A stretch of DNA of 64,000 bases from an uncultured Bacteroidota bacterium (GTDB taxonomy: Bacteria > Bacteroidota > Bacteroidia > Chitinophagales > Chitinophagaceae). The notes beneath the pieces were generated by a model. It worked only from the letters and a program-made list of their open reading frames with translations. It did no database searches and had not been told where the DNA came from. Position numbers and translations under genes: made by a program. Location: positions 1 through 64,000 of the forward strand of contig CAIRYK010000006.1 in the NCBI GenBank assembly GCA_903882805.1, read 5' to 3'. How positions within the stretch are numbered: position 1 is the stretch's first letter; the number at the start of each line of letters is the position of its first letter. Of the stretch, positions 27,278 to 37,247 are shown piece after piece.

Positions 27278-27317
27278 AAAAAAAGGATACCGAAGCTGTC
27301 TTCAGTATCCTTTTTTT
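27278..27317 (-). terminator. Terminator of the 161-residue secreted protein gene
   Basis: A perfect 13-base inverted repeat (AAAAAAAGGATAC / GTATCCTTTTTTT) with an inner GAAG/CTTC pair gives a stem followed by a T-run on the minus strand, 32 bases after the stop of the gene at 27349. Confidence 0.85.
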
Positions 27318-27348
27318 GAGTGTATTTAACCTCGGTCTAAGCGGTATA

Positions 27349-27834
27349 TTAATAACCAGAGTAGATAGAGAATATTTCGATTTCGTAGTACGGCTGATCG
27401 TCGTTTCTGTAAGAAATGTCGTAAAGATGTACAGACATAACATCGTTTACATAGATGTGCTCCATGTAGTGTTGGTTTGTATACCTACGCAGTTTAGTGC
27501 GATAATAGTCCATAGAACCAGTGATTTGTTTTTTGATTTTTTCGTATTCTTCTTTGTCAGAAGTTTCGAATTTTATCGCAACGTGGTTGTGGTAAGAAAA
27601 ACCATCGTCGTAGAATTTGCAGTATGATATTACGTTGCTGCCGTTTCTGAATACGGTGCAATTTTCATTGTGCTCAAGGTGGTTGAGGATATATCCTTTA
27701 TCGTGTACGTAAGTCTCAAACTTAGGATAGGAATAGGATCTCAGTTTAGCCAGTTCGTCGAATGAAAAATCCTGTCCAAAGCTAAATGAACAAAAATTGA
27801 AAGAAATTAAAAGCAGCAGTACTATTTTTTTCAT
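27349..27834 (-). CDS. Small secreted protein of unknown function
   Basis: The product has 161 residues and a clear signal peptide ending near SFGQ (residue 21). The mature part is rich in Tyr, His and Asp, with two cysteines (NCTVFRNGSNVISYC), and shows no family motif I recognise. It probably is a small periplasmic or secreted protein. A TATATTTG -7 box is at 27856-27863 on the minus strand, 22 bases upstream of the ATG. The gene stands alone with its own terminator. Confidence 0.7.
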   Translation of the reverse strand: MKKIVLLLLISFNFCSFSFGQDFSFDELAKLRSYSYPKFETYVHDKGYILNHLEHNENCTVFRNGSNVISYCKFYDDGFSYHNHVAIKFETSDKEEYEKIKKQITGSMDYYRTKLRRYTNQHYMEHIYVNDVMSVHLYDISYRNDDQPYYEIEIFSIYSGY

Positions 27835-28037
27835 GTTGTCTGTTTTTTATGTCGACAAATATAATCGCTCTTGCGTAAATTGTGTAACATTTATGAAAAA
27901 AAATTTCAGAACAATATTTTGACGGGAGTCAAAGTATTACTTTAGAGCCATTTCTAGGTTGTTTTTCTGTTGTATATACCTATATCAACTGACGACTATC
28001 TTCGTAACTTTGCACCGTTTTTAAAACAGAACAAACT

Positions 28038-31000
28038 ATGTCTTATTCTCCAAAGAATAAAATACGCCTTGTTACCGCTGCTTCTTTGTTTGATGGCCAC
28101 GATGCGTCTATAAATATTATGCGCCGCATTATGCAGGCCAGCGGAGCTGAGGTGATACACCTGGGTCACGACCGCAGCGTGCAGGAAGTGGTAGATTGCG
28201 CAATACAGGAAGACGCTAATGCAATAGCCATAACATCGTATCAGGGCGGACACGTAGAATACTTCAAATACATGTACGACCTGCTGAAGCAAGCAGGCTG
28301 CGGACACATAAAAATATTTGGCGGCGGCGGCGGGGTGATATTGCCCACCGAGATAGCTGAGTTGGAAGCCTACGGAATCACCCGCATTTATTCGCCAGAT
28401 GACGGCCGTTCGCTGGGGCTGCAGGGTATGATAGACGACCTGCTGGAGAAGAGCGATTTTGCTACAGGCAACAGGTTGAATGGCGAAGCCGGACATCTGG
28501 AAGCAAAGGATACAAAATCTATTGCTCGATTGATATCGGCGGCAGAAAACTATTACGACCTGCCCGAAACACAGGCCGCCCTTGCTACGGTGAAAAAACA
28601 AGCTGAAGGGTCGGCAACTCCGGTACTGGGCATTACCGGTACAGGTGGCGCAGGCAAAAGCTCACTGGTAGATGAATTGGTACGCCGTTTCCTGCTCGAT
28701 TTTAAAGACAAACACATAGGCATAATATCTGTAGACCCTACAAAGCGCAAAACAGGTGGGGCGCTGTTGGGCGACCGCATACGGATGAACGCCATACGCA
28801 ACAGCCGCGTATATATGCGCTCTATGGCTACCCGCCAGAGCAATCTGGCAGTGAGTAAGTACATACGCGACGCGGTAAATATCCTTAAGGCGGCTAATTA
28901 CGACTTGATAATACTCGAAACATCGGGCATAGGCCAGAGCGATACCCAGATAACCGAGCATTGCGACCTGAGCATGTATGTAATGACGCCCGAATATGGC
29001 GCTGCTACGCAGCTCGAGAAGATAGACATGCTCGACTTTGCTGATATAGTAGTTATCAATAAGTTTGATAAACGCGGCGCTTTTGACGCGCTGCGCGATG
29101 TGAAGAAACAATACCAGCGCAACCACAAACTGTTTGATCAGAAGTCGGAAGATATGCCGGTGTTTGGCGCTATTGCATCTCAGTTTAACGACCCCGGCGT
29201 GAATACGCTGTACAAATCGCTGATGGATAAAATAGTGGCCAAGACAGGCGCGCCGCTACAATCGTCGTATACGATTACCGATGAGATGAGCGAAAAAATA
29301 TTCATCATTCCACCTTCGCGCACCCGTTATCTGAGCGAAATTTCTGAGAACAACCGGAAGTACGACAAATGGGTAAACGACCAAGGCAATGTAGCGCAAA
29401 AGCTCTACAGCATAAACAAGACTATAGACACACTGCGGGCTACCGACATAGACGATAAAGACCGACTGATAAAAACGCTGCAAGAGGTGTACGCCAAAGC
29501 AGAAATGGATCTTGATCCCAAAAACAAGCACTTGCTGCAAAACTGGGAAGCCAAGAAAAAGCAGTACACCGACGAGTTTTATGTGTTTAAGGTGCGCGAC
29601 AAAGAAATAAAAATCAAGACCCATACCGAGTCGTTGTCGCACTTGCAGATACCCAAGGTTGCTGTGCCACGCTATGAGGCATGGGGCGAGATACTGAAAT
29701 GGGCGCTATCTGAAAACTTCCCCGGTGAGTTTCCATATGCGGCAGGTATATATCCGTTTAAGCGCGAGGGAGAAGACCCTGCCCGTATGTTTGCCGGCGA
29801 AGGCGGACCTGAGCGCACCAACAAGCGTTTTCATTATGTATCTAAGGGGTTGCCGGCTAAGCGCCTCAGCACGGCCTTTGATAGTGTAACACTGTATGGC
29901 CACGATCCGGAACACAGACCCGATATATATGGTAAAGTGGGCAATTCGGGCGTTAGCGTATGCTGCCTCGATGATGCTAAGAAGCTATATAGCGGCTTCA
30001 ACCTTGCCGACCCGAAAACGTCGGTGTCTATGACCATAAATGGTCCGGCGCCTACGCTTACTGCGTTCTTTATGAATGCAGCTATAGATCAGAAGTGCGA
30101 ATTGTATATAAAAGCAAACGGCCTGGAAGAGGAAGTAAACGCTAAGATAGACGCCATATACAGGGAGAAGGGTATTGAGCGCCCGTACTACAATTCGTTT
30201 GGCAACGACAAGCCGCTGCCGGAAGGCAACGACGGGCTCGGGCTGTTTTTGTTGGGCGTAACCGGCGACCAGGTATTGCCTGCCGATGTATATGCCAAGA
30301 TAAAGACCGATACCCTGCGCGCGGTGCGCGGCACTGTGCAGGCCGATATTCTGAAAGAAGATCAGGCGCAGAATACCTGCATCTTCTCTACCGAGTTTTC
30401 GCTGCGGGTGATGGGCGATGTGCAACAATATTTTATTGAAGAAAAAGTGCGCAACTTCTACTCCGTATCTATAAGCGGTTACCACATAGCAGAGGCAGGC
30501 GCCAACCCAATATCGCAGTTGGCATTTACCATTTCAAACGGATTCACATTTGTAGAATACTACCTGAGCCGCGGAATGCACATTGACGATTTTGCGCCCA
30601 ATCTGTCGTTCTTCTTCAGCAATGGAATAGACCCGGAATATAGTGTAATAGGCCGTGTGGCGCGCCGTATATGGGCTAAGGCTATGAAGTTTAAGTATGG
30701 CGGCAACGAGCGCAGCCAAATGCTGAAGTACCACATCCAGACATCGGGCCGTAGCCTGCACGCACAGGAAATAGATTTTAACGATATACGCACCACCCTG
30801 CAAGCGCTATACGCCATATACGACAACTGCAACTCGCTGCACACCAATGCATACGACGAGGCCATTACCACGCCTACCGAGGAGAGTGTGCGCCGCGCTA
30901 TGGCCATTCAGCTCATCATCAACAAAGAGCTGGGACTGGCTAAAAACGAGAATCCACTACAGGGTTCGTTTATAATAGATGAGCTTACCGAGCTGGTAGA

Positions 31001-31427
31001 GGAAGCAGTGTTGGCTGAATTTGACCGAATTACGGAACGCGGCGGCGTGCTGGGCGCTATGGAAACCATGTATCAGCGCGGAAAAATACAGGAAGAAAGC
31101 CTGTATTACGAAACCTTGAAGCATACTGGCGAGTTTCCGATAATAGGCGTAAATACCTTCCTGAGTTCAACAGGTTCGCCAACGGTGATACCGCAAGAGG
31201 TGATACGCTCTACGACAGAAGAAAAGGAGTTTCAGATACAAACAGTACAAAACCTATGGAAGCGCAGCGCCGACAAAAGCGCGCACATGCTACATATGTT
31301 GCAGCAGAAAGCCATACACAACGAAAATATTTTTGCAGAATTGATGGAGACAGTGAAATACTGTTCGTTGGGGCAAATAACCAAGGCGTTGTTTGAAGTA
31401 GGTGGGCAGTACAGGAGGAATATGTAG
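28038..31427 (+). CDS. icmF: Fused isobutyryl-CoA mutase (IcmF)
   Basis: The product has 1129 residues. It has an N-terminal B12-binding domain (DGHD with H21 as cobalt ligand, SYQGGH, GGGGG) and a MeaB-like G-protein chaperone (P-loop GTGGAGKSS near 200-208, NKFDKRG). A linker and the acyl-CoA mutase barrel follow. This domain order defines IcmF, which interconverts isobutyryl- and n-butyryl-CoA. The substrate-pocket residues are F585 ([10 protein letters not shown], where methylmalonyl-CoA mutase has Tyr) and Q778 (EDQAQNTC, where that enzyme has Arg), which supports a butyryl-type substrate. The segment between them (about 190 residues) seems longer than usual. Two overlapping -7 boxes (TATCTTCG, TAACTTTG at 27997-28012) precede it. 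Annotation as methylmalonyl-CoA mutase would be wrong. Confidence 0.93.
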   Translation: MSYSPKNKIRLVTAASLFDGHDASINIMRRIMQASGAEVIHLGHDRSVQEVVDCAIQEDANAIAITSYQGGHVEYFKYMYDLLKQAGCGHIKIFGGGGGVILPTEIAELEAYGITRIYSPDDGRSLGLQGMIDDLLEKSDFATGNRLNGEAGHLEAKDTKSIARLISAAENYYDLPETQAALATVKKQAEGSATPVLGITGTGGAGKSSLVDELVRRFLLDFKDKHIGIISVDPTKRKTGGALLGDRIRMNAIRNSRVYMRSMATRQSNLAVSKYIRDAVNILKAANYDLIILETSGIGQSDTQITEHCDLSMYVMTPEYGAATQLEKIDMLDFADIVVINKFDKRGAFDALRDVKKQYQRNHKLFDQKSEDMPVFGAIASQFNDPGVNTLYKSLMDKIVAKTGAPLQSSYTITDEMSEKIFIIPPSRTRYLSEISENNRKYDKWVNDQGNVAQKLYSINKTIDTLRATDIDDKDRLIKTLQEVYAKAEMDLDPKNKHLLQNWEAKKKQYTDEFYVFKVRDKEIKIKTHTESLSHLQIPKVAVPRYEAWGEILKWALSENFPGEFPYAAGIYPFKREGEDPARMFAGEGGPERTNKRFHYVSKGLPAKRLSTAFDSVTLYGHDPEHRPDIYGKVGNSGVSVCCLDDAKKLYSGFNLADPKTSVSMTINGPAPTLTAFFMNAAIDQKCELYIKANGLEEEVNAKIDAIYREKGIERPYYNSFGNDKPLPEGNDGLGLFLLGVTGDQVLPADVYAKIKTDTLRAVRGTVQADILKEDQAQNTCIFSTEFSLRVMGDVQQYFIEEKVRNFYSVSISGYHIAEAGANPISQLAFTISNGFTFVEYYLSRGMHIDDFAPNLSFFFSNGIDPEYSVIGRVARRIWAKAMKFKYGGNERSQMLKYHIQTSGRSLHAQEIDFNDIRTTLQALYAIYDNCNSLHTNAYDEAITTPTEESVRRAMAIQLIINKELGLAKNENPLQGSFIIDELTELVEEAVLAEFDRITERGGVLGAMETMYQRGKIQEESLYYETLKHTGEFPIIGVNTFLSSTGSPTVIPQEVIRSTTEEKEFQIQTVQNLWKRSADKSAHMLHMLQQKAIHNENIFAELMETVKYCSLGQITKALFEVGGQYRRNM

Positions 31428-31453
31428 TAATTAAAGTAAGTAGTGAATATCAC

Positions 31454-31488
31454 ATTAGGGGTTTCAGATAGTGTCTGAAACCCCTAAT
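31454..31488 (+). terminator. Terminator of icmF
   Basis: A perfect 15-base inverted repeat (ATTAGGGGTTTCAGA / TCTGAAACCCCTAAT) with a five-base loop is followed by ATTTTA, 26 bases after the icmF stop codon. Confidence 0.85.
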
Positions 31489-31598
31489 ATTTTAGAGCAA
31501 TGGGTATTATGGTAGGAGGTAAGCGCTACTGTAAATCAGTAGAATGGGCGCTCTGTTAATGGTTTTGTTTGTTAATTGAGGATTTATACTCAATAAAA

Positions 31599-31628
31599 TT
31601 TGAATAATAGCTATTTTATTTATCTTCG
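31599..31628 (+). promoter_or_regulatory. Promoter TTTG-N18-TATCTTCG
   Basis: TTTG (31599-31602) is followed after 18 bases by TATCTTCG (31621-31628), a Bacteroidota promoter form. It lies 41 bases upstream of the ATG at 31670. Confidence 0.65.
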
Positions 31629-31669
31629 TAGCAAGCTGCCACTACCGGTAGTTGTTTATTCATCGCCTT

Positions 31670-33406
31670 ATGAAAGCAGCGTTACGTTCTATAAGTTTTT
31701 TGATTGCAATTTTTGTGTCTACTCACAGTATTGGGCAATATACTTGGAAGTGGGGACGAGGGATGATGCCTCAACCGCATAGAGTAACAGAAGCTTGGGC
31801 TATTGCATCAGATCGTTTTGGGCATATCTACGGAGCCGGCCTTACCGAAAGCGATACTGTAATTTTTGGAATAGATACCTTCCTAAACGATACCCATTTT
31901 TTATGTTTTTTGGTTAAATACGATACCCTTGGAAACGTGATTTGGGCGAAACGGCACAATACAGCAGTAGAAGGTATAACTTCTATGACAACAGACAATG
32001 TAGGCAACTTATATATAGCAGGGTCGTTTAATAGTTGCACGTATATTCTAGGCTCCGATACTTTGATTAATCCAGGTTGTACAGGCCTATACTCCGATGC
32101 AGTAAGTAATTTTGTAGCAAAGCTGGACTCTTCGGGTAACCCAATATGGGCTAAGCAACTAGTAAGTGGGAATTGGTACCCCTCAATCGCTTTGGATAAA
32201 AGTGGAAATGTAATTTTAACGGGACAGTATGGGGGCAGGTCAACGAGTTTTGGCGGGTTTCCAATGGTAAATCGAGATACATCGGGAAGGTCAATCGATC
32301 TTTATCTTGCCAAGTTAGATAATTCGGGTAACGTACTATGGCTCAAAACAGCAGGTGGCCCTGACCGCTCACGAACTGGGGCAATGGGCAATGACTACAG
32401 TAACGCAGTTGCGACGGATACTTTTGGAAACATCTTCATTACCGGACAATTCAATTCGCATGTATTCTACATAGACACCATGACGATAAATAATCCGTAT
32501 TACTCGCTGTATGCCAGTAAAATATTTACTGCCAAGTACTCAGCCAGTGGCGCTTTATTATGGGTGAGATGTCCTACAATGTTATTCTCTCCCGGTGTTA
32601 CCTCTTCAGGTGGTGGTTCTTCCATGTCGTTAGCTACAGATTATTGGGGCAATTGCTATATAACAGGAGGATTTGCAAGTGAGAAACTGAGATTTGATTC
32701 TATATATCTTAATAACTACAACGAGGACAGGAGCGATATTTTTTTGACAAAGTATGACCCTAATGGCGCTGTGATTTGGGCAAACCAATATGGTGCATTC
32801 CTTGACGATGTTGGCGATTATATCATGATTGATTCTTTATCCCAAAATGTTTGGCTTTCTGGCGGTGTAATATCGGATTCTGTTTCATTTGATACTTTTT
32901 CTGTAAGAGGTAGCCCAGATGTACGTTACTATGCAAAACTTGATTCAGCTGGCCATATTAATTTTTGTACCTCTACCACAGGAGGAGGGGACGATTGGGC
33001 TTGTCTGGCTGGCGATGGGCGCGGCAACATATATGTTTGTGGCGATTTTGAAGGGCCTCAGATGATAGTGGGCTCAGATACGCTACGGGGAGGCGATGAA
33101 AGTTTCTTTATGGCAAAACTGGGATTGCCATCAGCCCTTATTGAGTTGAACAAGAATGAAATAAAGGGCTTAGCCAATTCGTCGCTCATCATCTACCCCA
33201 ATCCCGCTAAAGAAACCATAACCATAAAATACGACCACTCCGCCGCCGGAGCGCTCACCATAACCAATATGGCCGGGCAAATTGTGCATACGCAGGCATT
33301 TACGGGCTTGTCTACAATATCTACCGCACATTATGTGCCGGGCATTTATATGTGCCGGGTTGTTGTAGAAGGGCAGGTGATGGTGAGTAGGTTTAGGGTT
33401 GAATAG
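31670..33406 (+). CDS. T9SS-secreted beta-propeller protein (paralog 1)
   Basis: The product has 578 residues when started at MKAALRSISFLIAIF (ATG at 31670), which begins a normal signal peptide ending near SIGQ; an in-frame ATG six codons upstream is possible. About nine repeats of the SBBP-type propeller pattern follow (KYD..GNVIWAK, D..GN.Y..G.F). The C-terminal about 75 residues are a T9SS type A sorting domain (IIYPNPAKETITIKYDHS). It is probably secreted or surface-bound, and the ligand is unknown. The next gene is a paralog in the same direction; the C-terminal DNA is nearly identical in both. Confidence 0.83.
   Translation: MKAALRSISFLIAIFVSTHSIGQYTWKWGRGMMPQPHRVTEAWAIASDRFGHIYGAGLTESDTVIFGIDTFLNDTHFLCFLVKYDTLGNVIWAKRHNTAVEGITSMTTDNVGNLYIAGSFNSCTYILGSDTLINPGCTGLYSDAVSNFVAKLDSSGNPIWAKQLVSGNWYPSIALDKSGNVILTGQYGGRSTSFGGFPMVNRDTSGRSIDLYLAKLDNSGNVLWLKTAGGPDRSRTGAMGNDYSNAVATDTFGNIFITGQFNSHVFYIDTMTINNPYYSLYASKIFTAKYSASGALLWVRCPTMLFSPGVTSSGGGSSMSLATDYWGNCYITGGFASEKLRFDSIYLNNYNEDRSDIFLTKYDPNGAVIWANQYGAFLDDVGDYIMIDSLSQNVWLSGGVISDSVSFDTFSVRGSPDVRYYAKLDSAGHINFCTSTTGGGDDWACLAGDGRGNIYVCGDFEGPQMIVGSDTLRGGDESFFMAKLGLPSALIELNKNEIKGLANSSLIIYPNPAKETITIKYDHSAAGALTITNMAGQIVHTQAFTGLSTISTAHYVPGIYMCRVVVEGQVMVSRFRVE
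33194..33306 (+). repeat. 113-base exact repeat in the sorting-domain coding region (copy 1)
   Basis: This segment is base-identical to 34993-35105 in the next gene. Similarity continues with a few changes to the end of both genes, while the propeller regions between are clearly diverged. This suggests gene conversion or recent reuse of the same sorting-domain cassette. Confidence 0.9.
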
Positions 33407-33465
33407 CAACCATTTTTGTGAATGCGTTACTGTGTATTGAATTTTTGATTTTTAAACATCGCCTT

Positions 33466-35205
33466 ATGAAAACAGGGTTTCGGTTGATAATATTTCTTTT
33501 TGCAATTTTTGCATCTACTCATAGTATTGGGCAATATGAATGGAAATGGGGGCGTAGCGTTGAGGGGCGTGTGCAGGCTGGGATGAGTGAGGCATGGGCG
33601 ATAGCATCGGATAGATTTGGACATATTTATGCGTCGGGTACCACTCCTCGGGATACATCAATATTTGGAGTGGATACATTCATAAACGACATTCATTTTT
33701 TTTATACTTTTCTTGTTAAGTATGATATGGCCGGGAATGTGCTTTGGGCTAAGAAATACAATACCGGATTAGAGGGTATAACCGGAATGGTAGCAGATAG
33801 CTCGGGAAATCTGTATGTAGTAGGGTCTTTTAATACATGTAGTATGATAATAGGAACTGATACATTACGTAAGCCTGGGTGCACGGGTGTACATTCTGAC
33901 GCCATCAATAATTTTATAGCCAAATTTGACAGCATGGGAAATCCTATTTGGTCAAAACAGTTAATAAACGGATATTACAATCCCGCAATAGCATTAGATA
34001 GGAGCAATAATATTTACATGACCGGTAGCTATGGAGGTGTTTCAGCTACAATAGATACATTTGTGCTTGTTAACCGAGATATATTAGGGAGGTCTTATGA
34101 CGCATATGTGGTGAAAATGGATAACGACGGGCATGTACTGTGGGTAAAAACTGCTGGCGGGCGTGATTTTTCTCATGTCGGTGCAGCCGGCCATGATATG
34201 AGCAATAGTATTGCGACAGACGCCGGCGGTAATGTGTATATAACAGGCGAATTTTCTTCAGATTATTTTGCAATCGACTCTTTTTCAATTTACAATTCCT
34301 ATTACAGAGACTATTACAACAAGATTTTTATTGCAAAAATGGATGCTACCGGGCGGTGTTTATGGGTTAAATCACCAACAACGGTATTGACGCCATTGAC
34401 AATGTATTTTACTGGTGGAGAAACCTCTACGTATATTCGTGTTGATAACTTTGGTCACTTTTATATCACAGGCGGCTTTGGCGGTTTAAGAATAAAATTT
34501 GACTCAATTGTTTTAGAGAACACTCATGAGGATGCCGACGATGTGTTTTTAGCAAAATACGACTCCAGCGGCAATGTGATTTGGGCAAAACGATTTGGCA
34601 GTGATTATCAGGAAGTGGGCTATTCGATACTAATTGATTCCCTTAGTCAGCAGGTTTGGTCCTCAGGCTTCGTTGGTTCAGATTCTGTTGTGTTTGGTTC
34701 TTTTACCGCTCGCGGCGGGACCGATGTGGCGTATGTAATGAAATGCGATACAAGCGGGGATGTACAATATTTAACAACACTACCGGGAGGAGGTGAGGAC
34801 TGGCAGCAGCTGGCGACAGACGGATATGGTAATATCTATATGTGTGGGGATTTTGAAGATTCTTCTCTTGTAGTAAATCGCGATACATTATATGGCGATG
34901 CCGAGAACTATTTTATAGCAAAGTTGGGTCGTTCAGCCATGCTACCTGAATTAGCAGCCAAGCATAACGCGGTCGCCATAGAGTTGAAACTTTACCCCAA
35001 TCCCGCTAAAGAAACCATAACCATAAAATACGACCACTCCGCCGCCGGAGCGCTCACCATAACCAATATGGCCGGGCAAATTGTGCATACGCAGGCATTT
35101 ACGGGTCTGTCTACTATATCTACTGCTCATTACGTGCCGGGCATTTATATGTGCCGGGTTGTTGTGGATGGGCGGGCGATGGTGAGTAGGTTTTCTGTAT
35201 ATTAG
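33466..35205 (+). CDS. T9SS-secreted beta-propeller protein (paralog 2)
   Basis: The product has 579 residues from the ATG at 33466 (MKTGFRLIIFLFAIFASTHSIGQ). The upstream frame opens with GTG and gives no signal peptide. It has the same architecture as the preceding gene: signal peptide, WKWGRS start, SBBP-like propeller repeats (KMDATGRCLWVK, DN.GH.YITGGF) and a T9SS type A sorting domain (KLYPNPAKETITIKYDHS). The gap to paralog 1 is only 59 bases, so both are likely read from the same promoter. The ligand is unknown. Confidence 0.83.
   Translation: MKTGFRLIIFLFAIFASTHSIGQYEWKWGRSVEGRVQAGMSEAWAIASDRFGHIYASGTTPRDTSIFGVDTFINDIHFFYTFLVKYDMAGNVLWAKKYNTGLEGITGMVADSSGNLYVVGSFNTCSMIIGTDTLRKPGCTGVHSDAINNFIAKFDSMGNPIWSKQLINGYYNPAIALDRSNNIYMTGSYGGVSATIDTFVLVNRDILGRSYDAYVVKMDNDGHVLWVKTAGGRDFSHVGAAGHDMSNSIATDAGGNVYITGEFSSDYFAIDSFSIYNSYYRDYYNKIFIAKMDATGRCLWVKSPTTVLTPLTMYFTGGETSTYIRVDNFGHFYITGGFGGLRIKFDSIVLENTHEDADDVFLAKYDSSGNVIWAKRFGSDYQEVGYSILIDSLSQQVWSSGFVGSDSVVFGSFTARGGTDVAYVMKCDTSGDVQYLTTLPGGGEDWQQLATDGYGNIYMCGDFEDSSLVVNRDTLYGDAENYFIAKLGRSAMLPELAAKHNAVAIELKLYPNPAKETITIKYDHSAAGALTITNMAGQIVHTQAFTGLSTISTAHYVPGIYMCRVVVDGRAMVSRFSVY
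34993..35105 (+). repeat. 113-base exact repeat in the sorting-domain coding region (copy 2)
   Basis: This is the second copy of the segment described at 33194-33306, at the same place within the paralogous gene. Confidence 0.9.
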
Positions 35206-35264
35206 TATTGGTAAACGTGAAAGGATATTAAAAAATACCCGTAATTTTATACTAACCTATTTTT

Positions 35265-35507
35265 ATGACAGCCACTATTGACAAAGTACTCCTCGACAAA
35301 CTGGCGGAGCTGGATGCCGACCAAAAGGAATCGGTATTGGTGTTTATAAACAAAATTTTAGACGCACCGGCGCAGGCCGACGAGTACACAATAGACGACT
35401 ATAATCGCGAATTGGACGAAGCTGATGCCGAAATAGACAGGGGCGAGTTTTATACACATGAAGAAGCTACGAAAATAATTAAAGACCTAATAGGCTATGG
35501 GAAGTAA
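35265..35507 (+). CDS. Antitoxin of a RelE/ParE-type toxin-antitoxin pair
   Basis: The product is a small acidic protein of 80 residues (IDKVLLDKLAELDADQKESVLVFINKIL, then ...YNRELDEADAEIDRGEFYTHEEATKIIKDL). The C-terminal half, with alternating acidic helices, matches antitoxins that wrap RelE/ParE toxins. A short N-terminal helical part may dimerise or bind DNA. It overlaps the toxin gene by 11 bases (35497-35507), as usual for such modules. The antitoxin should neutralise the toxin and repress its own operon. Confidence 0.78.
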   Translation: MTATIDKVLLDKLAELDADQKESVLVFINKILDAPAQADEYTIDDYNRELDEADAEIDRGEFYTHEEATKIIKDLIGYGK

Positions 35508-35793
35508 CATTTCATGGTCTAAGGAGTCTGTTAAACAGATTGTTAGCGCTATTAATTACATAAGGAATGATTCTGACCAAAATGTTGACAAAATCTACGA
35601 TAGAATAATGCTTCGGCTAATAAAAGTTGCCAGTAATCCTGATATGTGCCCACCCGATAAGTACAGGCGGCATAATAATGGGAAATACCGAGCGTTTACA
35701 ATATATCGTTACCGGGTGTCTTACCGAATAGAGGAAGATGGTATCAGGATACTGCGTATTCGGCACTCGGCTATGAAAGCTAAGTTTTATTGA
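35497..35793 (+). CDS. RelE/ParE-family toxin
   Basis: The product is basic, with 98 residues: WSKESVKQIVSAINYIRNDSDQNVDKIYDRI, then NPDMCPPDKYRRHNNGKYRAFTIYRYRVSYRIEEDGIRILRIRHSAMKAKFY. The closing pattern (RAFTIYRYRVSYRI..D.IRILRIRH) is the beta-sheet core of RelE/ParE toxins. Known members either cut mRNA on the ribosome or poison gyrase; the YRVSYRI...IRHS pattern leans to ParE, but this is not decisive. It overlaps the antitoxin gene. Confidence 0.85.
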   Translation: MGSNISWSKESVKQIVSAINYIRNDSDQNVDKIYDRIMLRLIKVASNPDMCPPDKYRRHNNGKYRAFTIYRYRVSYRIEEDGIRILRIRHSAMKAKFY

Positions 35794-35850
35794 CAATGCT
35801 TACTGTTGTTTTTTGAAGGCAGGTTGCAGAATTGCGCCTAATTTTGCGCC

Positions 35851-36681
35851 ATGAAACTCACACTTGGTTTTAGCCCCTGCCCAAACGACACATTTATATT
35901 TGACGCCATGGTGAATGGCAAAATAGATACAAAGGGTATAGAGTTTGATTTTGTGATGGAAGATGTAGAGACCCTGAATATTTGGGCGACAGAAGGGAAG
36001 CTGGATATTACAAAACTAAGTTACAATACGTTTATTCATACTGTAGGCAACTATGCACTGTTGCATAGCGGCAGTGCGCTGGGCGTTGGCGTTGGGCCGC
36101 TACTGGTAGCCATGAAGCCCTATGACGCGCACGAAATAAACAATTTACGTATAGCTATACCGGGAGCTAAAACAACTGCCAACCTATTACTGACGCTGGC
36201 CTACCCAAAGGCAACGCATAAAACCGAAGTGATATTCAGCGATATAGAGGCGGCGGTAGTAAATGGCCTCTACGATGCAGGGCTCATCATTCACGAAAGC
36301 AGATTTACGTATCAGCAAAAAGGATTGGTGAAGTTGCTGGATCTGGGCGACTGGTGGGAGCAAAGCACAGGCGCCGCAATACCGCTGGGCGGCATTGTGG
36401 CGCGCCGTAGCCTGGGCGCTGATTTGTGCGCAACTGTAGACAGTATAATCAAAGAAAGTTTGCAATACTCGTGGCAGCGCTACCCGGCATTGGCGCCATT
36501 TGTTACGGCAAATGCACAGGAGATGGAAGAAGAGGTAATGCGTAAGCACATACAGCTCTATGTAAACGACTACACTGCCGATCTCGGCGAGACCGGGCGT
36601 AATGCGATTAATACACTGTTTGCAAAAGCTGCAGAGGCGGGACTGCTTAAAGAGGGGATGCCAGCATCTATATTTTATTAA
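35851..36681 (+). CDS. mqnD: 1,4-dihydroxy-6-naphthoate synthase
   Basis: The product has 276 residues with the family start LTLGFSPCPNDTFIFDAMVNGKIDT, KLSYNTF, SGSALGVGVGPLLV and ESRFTYQQKGL..LLDLG.WWE...GAAIPLGGI. MqnD cleaves cyclic dehypoxanthinyl futalosine to 1,4-dihydroxy-6-naphthoate in the futalosine pathway of menaquinone synthesis. A TAATTTTG box (35839-35846) ends only four bases before the ATG, which hints at a leaderless mRNA. The gene ends tail to tail with the acetyltransferase gene, overlapping it by four bases. Confidence 0.93.
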   Translation: MKLTLGFSPCPNDTFIFDAMVNGKIDTKGIEFDFVMEDVETLNIWATEGKLDITKLSYNTFIHTVGNYALLHSGSALGVGVGPLLVAMKPYDAHEINNLRIAIPGAKTTANLLLTLAYPKATHKTEVIFSDIEAAVVNGLYDAGLIIHESRFTYQQKGLVKLLDLGDWWEQSTGAAIPLGGIVARRSLGADLCATVDSIIKESLQYSWQRYPALAPFVTANAQEMEEEVMRKHIQLYVNDYTADLGETGRNAINTLFAKAAEAGLLKEGMPASIFY

Positions 36682-37247
36682 TAGCCATGTTCCCGGGTCG
36701 GTTTTATTAGCGAATAGATTACTGAGTCTATAAACTTGCCGTCGAAGTAGTAATTCTCTTTGAAGTGCGCTTCTTTTACAAAGTTGTTGCGCTCCAGTAG
36801 CCTTATAGATGCTGTGTTTTCTTTGTCTACATTGGCCTCTATGCTGTGCAGTCCTATTTTATTGAAACCATAATCCAGTATCAATGCCAGCGCTTCTTGC
36901 ATTAGTCCGCGTCCTTGCAGGTCGGGGCGTAGTGCATAGCTCAGTTCGCCGCGGTAATGTTCTTTCAGGAAATTTCTATAGGCTATTGCGCCTACCATTT
37001 CATTGGCGTCTTTCAGGGTGATGGCCCACCATATACCGTCTTGTTTTGCTGTAATTTTGGCTGCCTTCTCTATGTAGTCGGCCGCTTCGGTTACATTTGC
37101 AGCCAGCGGTACCCCTATGTACTTCATCACATCGGGGTGCGATCGCATATAGTACACCTCGTTTACGTCGCTCATGCGGAGTTCGCGTAGCGTAAGCCGC
37201 TCTGTTTCCAGTACCGGAAATGGGTTGAAGTTGAACGTAAGCTGCAT
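36678..37247 (-). CDS. GNAT-family acetyltransferase (RimJ/RimL type)
   Basis: The product has 189 residues: LETERLTLRELRMSDVNEVYYMRSHPDVMKYIG, then GAIAYRNF, RGELSYALRPDLQGRGLMQEAL (acetyl-CoA loop QGRGLM), HSIEANVDKENTASIRLLERNNFVKEA. This resembles RimJ/RimL-type acetyltransferases that modify protein N-termini or small amines; the substrate is unknown. It is a clear paralog of the gene 252 bases further along, in the same direction, so the two result from a local duplication. A TATCTTTG -7-like box lies at 37311-37318. Confidence 0.88.
   Translation of the reverse strand: MQLTFNFNPFPVLETERLTLRELRMSDVNEVYYMRSHPDVMKYIGVPLAANVTEAADYIEKAAKITAKQDGIWWAITLKDANEMVGAIAYRNFLKEHYRGELSYALRPDLQGRGLMQEALALILDYGFNKIGLHSIEANVDKENTASIRLLERNNFVKEAHFKENYYFDGKFIDSVIYSLIKPTREHGY

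Noticed and set aside
31652-33469. Longer starts for the two propeller proteins (ATG 31652, GTG 33418)
   Set aside because: The added residues come before a normal signal peptide and disrupt it; the internal ATGs at 31670 and 33466 give matching N-termini in both paralogs.
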